From: Planctomycetota bacterium
GTDB lineage: Bacteria; Planctomycetota; UBA1135; GCA-002686595
Length of the DNA stretch: 34,744 bases
Direction of reading: 5' to 3'
Assembly: GCA_004357655.1 (NCBI GenBank)
Contig: SMVQ01000206.1
Coordinates: 1 to 34,744 of the forward strand
The notes under the pieces are model-generated. The model was not told the origin of the DNA and did not search any database. It was given only the letters and a program-made list of their open reading frames with translations. Positions 31,267 through 34,744 of this stretch are shown here, piece by piece (the stretch's first letter is position 1; every line of letters begins with the position of its first letter). The position numbers were made by a program, and so were the translations under genes.

Positions 31267-32099
31267 GCCCGGGGGCGGTGCGCTCCAAGGCCACGGGCGT
31301 CGCGCTGCTCCTGGCGGGGTTCCTCATCGCAGCCTACGGGGCGGTGTGTGGCATCGGCGGCGGACTCTTCGCAGTTCCGATCCTCCACTACGTCTTCAAG
31401 CGCTCCCTCAAGTCGGCCGTGGCGACTTCGCTCTGCCTCGTGTCCGCGTCGGCGCTCTCCGCGACGATCATCGAGTCCTTCCACCCCGAGAATGCGCTGC
31501 GGTGGTCGCTCGTGGCGGTGGTGCTCAGCACCGCGCTGCTCGGAACGCAGGTCGGAATGTGGATCGCGCATCGGCTCGCGACCCGCACGCTCAAACTCGT
31601 GTTCTGCCTCGTGCTCGGCGTCGTGGGCTTGAAGCTCATTCTCGCCTCGAGCGCGGTGAACGGCGCGGTGATCGCCGGCTTCACCCTCGACACCAGCGCC
31701 TACCTCGTGGCCGCGGTCACCGGCGTATTCGCGGGGATCGCGGTGCCGCTCCTCGGAGTGGGCGGGGGGCTCGTGGTCGTACCCGCATTGCTCTTCGGCC
31801 TCCCCGAAATCGGCTACCTGGGCGCGAGGGCGACGAGTCTCGCCGTGGCGACCGTCACGGCCTCGCGTTCCGTATGGATGTACGGACGCGACGGACTCGT
31901 CGACTGGCGCTCGGCGGAGTGGTTCGCGGGAGGAGCGCTCTTCGGCGCGGTCCTCGGCGTGGAGCTCGTACACCTCCCCGGGGCGCCTGAGCTGGGGCGG
32001 ACGCTCCTCGGGGTGGCCTTGTGCTTCACGGCTTTCCGGTTCGGGTGGGACTGGACGAAGACCCGCCGCGGCGCGCCGTCCGACCCTGACCGTTCCTGA
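31263..32099 (+). CDS. TauE/SafE-family membrane permease
   Basis: This encodes 278 residues from GTG 31263, overlapping the preceding stop as GTGA. The pseudo-symmetric family signature appears twice: [22 protein letters not shown] near the N-terminus and [23 protein letters not shown] in the second half, each followed by a conserved alanine/threonine/serine region ([15 protein letters not shown] and [22 protein letters not shown]). Seven or eight hydrophobic helices are predicted. Members export sulfite, sulfonates or other anions. Its translational coupling to heptose genes is unusual; it may be a passenger or export a by-product. It converges on the GDH genes, with a ten-G tract in the 22-bp gap. 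Confidence 0.82.
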   Translation: MSPGAVRSKATGVALLLAGFLIAAYGAVCGIGGGLFAVPILHYVFKRSLKSAVATSLCLVSASALSATIIESFHPENALRWSLVAVVLSTALLGTQVGMWIAHRLATRTLKLVFCLVLGVVGLKLILASSAVNGAVIAGFTLDTSAYLVAAVTGVFAGIAVPLLGVGGGLVVVPALLFGLPEIGYLGARATSLAVATVTASRSVWMYGRDGLVDWRSAEWFAGGALFGAVLGVELVHLPGAPELGRTLLGVALCFTAFRFGWDWTKTRRGAPSDPDRS

Positions 32100-32111
32100 A
32101 ACGGAAAGGGA

Positions 32112-32121
32112 GGGGGGGGGG
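32112..32121. repeat. Ten-G homopolymer between convergent genes
   Basis: A run of ten Gs directly abuts the stop codon of the GDH-like gene (minus strand, 32122-32124) and lies 12 bp past the TauE stop. It is one of four G runs of eight or more in the window (also 2809-2817, 11067-11074 and 22782-22789). It is prone to slippage in replication and to sequencing error. Confidence 0.85.
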
Positions 32122-33435
32122 TCACGCGTAGATGCCCCGCAGCTCGTCGGCGGCCGTCACGCGCTTGACCGCGAGCACGTTCGCCGCCTTGCGCAGGGTG
32201 ATGTCGTACTCGTCCTGCTCGGCCCGCACGGCGAGCCAGGCTTCGCGCATGAAGCGGTTCAGGCGCTTGCGAACGACGTCGCCGATCCACGCGAACCCGT
32301 GCCGGTTCTGGGCCCACTCGAAGTAGGCGATCACGACGCCGCCGCCGTTCGCGAGGATGTCCGGCACGATGGGGATCCCCCGATCCTCCAGGATGCGGTC
32401 GGCGCGCGCGGAGACGGGACCGTGAGCGCCCTCGATGACGACCCGGGCCTGCACCCGGTGCGCGTTCCGGGAGTGCACGGCATTCGGGATCGCGCATGGC
32501 ATCAGCACGTCGCACGGTCGTGTGAGCAGCTCGGCGTTCGAGATGTTCTCGGCTCGGCCGTCGAACCCGCGCAGGCTCTTGTGCACCTTGCGCCATTGGA
32601 GGATGGCGGGGATGTCGAGCCCTTTCTCGTCGAAGAGCGCCCCGTGGACGTCCGAGAGGCCGATCACCCGTTTGCCTTCCTCGTGGAGGATGCGCGCCAG
32701 GTTGCCGCCGACGTTGCCTGCGCCCTGAATGATCACCTTCAGTGGGCCGCGCGGGAGGCCGAAATGGGGCACCGCGAGGCGGAGGATCGCGCGCAGACCC
32801 TGGGCCACCGCGTCGGCGCTGCCGAGTGATCCCGCGAGCGAGAGCGGCTTGCCGGTGACGGCGGAGTTCTGGGTGAACCGCGAGTGGGTGGAGAGCGTGT
32901 CCATGACCCAGGCCATGGTCTGCTCGTCGGCGCCGACGTCCGGGGAGAACACGTCGCGGTTCGGCCCGACGTCGGAGAGCAGGTTTGCCGTGTAGCGCCG
33001 CACAGCGCGCTCGAGCTCGGCGCTGCTGCGTTCCTTCGGATCGATCCGGATGCCCCCCGACGATCCACCGAAGGGCACGTGAAGGATCGCGCACTTCCAC
33101 GTCATCCAACCCGCGAGCGCGCGCAGGTCATCGATCCGGAGATCCGGCTCGAGGCGCAGAGGGCCCAGAAAAGGACCGAGCCCCGCGTTGTGCTGGATGC
33201 GGTACCCGTCGTAGACCGCGAACGAGCCGTCGTCGAGCTCGACGGGGATCGAGACGGCGATCTCACGGTCGGGTCGACGCAGGATCTCGTACTCGCTGTC
33301 CTCGACGCCGATGAGCGCCGCCGCGGCGTCGAAGCTCGCCATCATGTGCTGGAACGGGCTCTCCTCGTCGAGCGGTGGCGTGCTGGGGAGGACCTTCTCC
33401 TCGCCGTTCGCGTCGGGCTCTTCAGGCTCAGTCAT
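32122..33435 (-). CDS. Degenerate glutamate dehydrogenase paralogue (probably non-catalytic)
   Basis: This encodes 437 residues. The overall fold is Glu/Leu/Phe/Val dehydrogenase: [63 protein letters not shown] and IVPDILANGGGVVIAYFEWAQN are in family order. But the catalytic region is altered. The lysine that binds the substrate carboxylate (GPCKGG in the neighbour) is L90 in GPFLGP, and the catalytic lysine of PFGGAKGG is S126 in PFGGSSGG. K114 and D166 are kept, as is the dinucleotide-binding GAGNVGG. It starts by a one-base overlap (TGATG) right after the canonical enzyme gene, so it is likely co-translated and may form a hetero-oligomer as a regulatory subunit. In Thermus a GdhA/GdhB pair of this kind is known. 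Confidence 0.85.
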   Translation of the reverse strand: MTEPEEPDANGEEKVLPSTPPLDEESPFQHMMASFDAAAALIGVEDSEYEILRRPDREIAVSIPVELDDGSFAVYDGYRIQHNAGLGPFLGPLRLEPDLRIDDLRALAGWMTWKCAILHVPFGGSSGGIRIDPKERSSAELERAVRRYTANLLSDVGPNRDVFSPDVGADEQTMAWVMDTLSTHSRFTQNSAVTGKPLSLAGSLGSADAVAQGLRAILRLAVPHFGLPRGPLKVIIQGAGNVGGNLARILHEEGKRVIGLSDVHGALFDEKGLDIPAILQWRKVHKSLRGFDGRAENISNAELLTRPCDVLMPCAIPNAVHSRNAHRVQARVVIEGAHGPVSARADRILEDRGIPIVPDILANGGGVVIAYFEWAQNRHGFAWIGDVVRKRLNRFMREAWLAVRAEQDEYDITLRKAANVLAVKRVTAADELRGIYA

Positions 33436-34721
33436 CAGGCGAAGAGGCCGCGCAGGCGGTAGACGGAGGCCACACGGCCGATGGCGACGATGTAGGCGGC
33501 GGTGCGCATTCCCACCCCGTACTTCTCCGCCGTCCCGGCCACCTCATTGAAGGCCTTGACGATGATCTGCTCGAGGCGCGAGTTCACGATCTCCTCCGTC
33601 CAGAAGTAGCCCATCCGGTCCTGGACCCATTCGAAGTAGGAGACGGTGACACCACCGGCGTTCGCCAGGATGTCGGGGACCACGAGCACCCCGCGCTCGT
33701 CCAGGATGTCGGAGGCGAGCGCCGTCGTGGGGCCGTTCGCCCCCTCGACGATGAGGCGCGCCTTGATGCGGTCGACATTGTCCGTCGTGATCTGATTCTC
33801 GGTCGCGGCCGGCACGAGCACGTCGCAGTCGAGCTCGAGCTGGCCCTCGTTCGGGAGGTGGTCCGCCTCCGCATATCCCGTGAGTCGCCCGGTCGCGCGG
33901 ATGTGAGCGAGCACAGTCGGCACGTCGAGCCCGTCCGTGTTCAGGATCGTGCCGTACATGTCGGAAATGCTGATGACCTTGTACCCCTCGCGGTGCAGGA
34001 GGAGCGCAGCGATGCCGCCGACATTGCCCGCGCCCTGAACGACGACGCGCGAGTCCTCGGGTCTCTGCCCCATCGACTTCAGGGCCTCGTTGCAGGTGAG
34101 CATGACCCCGCGTCCGGTCGCCTCGACCCGCCCACGGCTTCCACCGAGGGAGAGCGGCTTGCCTGTCACGATCGCGGTCGTCGTTTGCCGGACGTGCATG
34201 GAGTAGGTGTCCATGATCCAGGCCATCGTCTGCTCGTTCGTCCCCATGTCCGGCGCGGGGACGTCGCGGTCGGGGCCGAGAATGTCCATGATCGCCGCTG
34301 TGTAACGGCGCGTGAGACGCTCGAGCTCGCTGTTCGACATCTGGCGCGGGTCGCAGATCACGCCGCCCTTGGCGCCGCCGAAAGGGATGTCGACGACCGA
34401 GCACTTCCACGTCATCCAGGCCGCCAGCGCGCGCATTTCGTCGAGGTTGACGTCGGGCGAGAACCGGATACCGCCCTTACAGGGGCCGCGCAGGAAATTG
34501 TGCTGGACGCGGAAGCCCGTGAAGACGTGGATGGACTTGTCGTCCATCATGATGGGGAGCGCGACAGTCAGCTCACGATCGGGTTGTCGGAGGACTTCGC
34601 GCAGGCCGCCTTCGAGGCCCAGGTGGTCGGCCGCGGTCTCGAACCCCTTCGCCATCGAGAGGAAGGGATTGAACTCGTCTCGTTTCGCCCGGGTTTCGGC
34701 GACGACGGATCCGGAGGACAT
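33435..34721 (-). CDS. Glutamate (Glu/Leu) dehydrogenase, catalytic type
   Basis: This encodes 428 residues from ATG 34721. It is a standard GDH that interconverts glutamate and 2-oxoglutarate plus ammonia with NAD(P). The substrate lysines are K82 (GPCKGGIRF), K106 (MTWKC) and catalytic K118 (PFGGAKGGV), with acidic D158 ([14 protein letters not shown]), all at family spacing. The dinucleotide motif is [18 protein letters not shown]. The C-terminal part contains [26 protein letters not shown], with the Asn-Ala-Gly-Gly motif, and ends [15 protein letters not shown]. Length and order are normal, and it is the upstream member of a two-gene unit. Cofactor preference cannot be settled by eye. Only 23 bp of upstream sequence is in the window, so its promoter is not visible. 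Confidence 0.92.
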   Translation of the reverse strand: MSSGSVVAETRAKRDEFNPFLSMAKGFETAADHLGLEGGLREVLRQPDRELTVALPIMMDDKSIHVFTGFRVQHNFLRGPCKGGIRFSPDVNLDEMRALAAWMTWKCSVVDIPFGGAKGGVICDPRQMSNSELERLTRRYTAAIMDILGPDRDVPAPDMGTNEQTMAWIMDTYSMHVRQTTTAIVTGKPLSLGGSRGRVEATGRGVMLTCNEALKSMGQRPEDSRVVVQGAGNVGGIAALLLHREGYKVISISDMYGTILNTDGLDVPTVLAHIRATGRLTGYAEADHLPNEGQLELDCDVLVPAATENQITTDNVDRIKARLIVEGANGPTTALASDILDERGVLVVPDILANAGGVTVSYFEWVQDRMGYFWTEEIVNSRLEQIIVKAFNEVAGTAEKYGVGMRTAAYIVAIGRVASVYRLRGLFA

Positions 34722-34744
34722 GGTGTAGGGGACCGACCCGTGGG

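Noticed and set aside
854-34700. Many long open frames on the strand opposite real genes, for example 3653-5425, 6776-9163, 11030-13519 and 28143-29543 on minus
   Set aside because: They are Arg/Pro/Ala/His-rich translations with no family motifs, caused by high GC at third codon positions. The real genes on the other strand have clear domains.
1-34744. CRISPR array, tRNA, rRNA, prophage or secretion-system cluster
   Set aside because: I found no regularly spaced repeats, tRNA-like cloverleaf, rRNA segment or phage structural gene in the window.

Overview
The window is very GC-rich DNA with densely packed genes on both strands. It looks like chromosome from a Planctomycetota bacterium. The best taxonomic clue is the secreted FG-GAP protein at 6767-8947: its Cys-containing C-terminal domain resembles a domain I associate with planctomycete surface proteins. 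The RpoZ-like omega subunit and the SpoIIM/RDD pair fit this. Lipid A and heptose genes show that the organism makes, or descends from makers of, a lipopolysaccharide-type outer membrane. I see no rRNA, tRNA, CRISPR array, prophage or intact transposase. No gene-free stretch exceeds about 225 bases.

Layout. 1-2800: a partial SpoIIM-family membrane protein (-), an RDD membrane protein (+) and an M50 site-2-type protease (-). The RDD and M50 genes converge on a 164-bp imperfect inverted repeat (1717-1880) that looks like a small IS630/Tc1-type MITE inserted in a CTAG shared by both stop codons. 2966-6545: an aldehyde:ferredoxin oxidoreductase-family protein fused to a MoaD/ThiS-like domain ending in Gly-Gly, a GT9 heptosyltransferase-like enzyme, and a small two-helix membrane protein. 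6767-13579: a secreted FG-GAP protein, a stem-loop, a perfect 64-bp-arm palindrome (8992-9123), and a tightly overlapping operon of SPASM radical SAM protein, GT2 and GT39-like glycosyltransferase with a TPR-like tail. 13642-21449 (-): an M28 (PSMA-like) peptidase, a heterodimeric MdlA/MdlB-type ABC exporter, and a secreted peptidyl-prolyl isomerase made of two tandem SurA-like halves. 21576-32099 (+): a HAD phosphatase/P-loop kinase fusion, rpoZ, lpxK, an LpxL-like acyltransferase, a deoxyhypusine synthase-like protein, bifunctional hldE, a B12-binding radical SAM enzyme, a second separate hldA-like kinase and hldC-like nucleotidyltransferase, and a TauE/SafE permease. 32122-34721 (-): a canonical glutamate dehydrogenase gene followed by a paralogue that lost catalytic lysines.

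How the genes work together. The 23-32 kb block is a lipid A/ADP-heptose operon with several overlapping start and stop codons. It carries heptose activation twice, with two unexplained enzymes (DHS-like and B12 radical SAM) between the lipid A and heptose genes or between the two heptose sets. The radical SAM-GT2-GT39 operon probably makes or modifies another envelope glycan or peptide. The strongest candidates for something undescribed are the directional RNA-like hairpin in the shared stop codons, the perfect 132-bp palindrome, the doubled heptose module with its enzymes, the AOR-MoaD fusion and the degenerate/canonical GDH pair.
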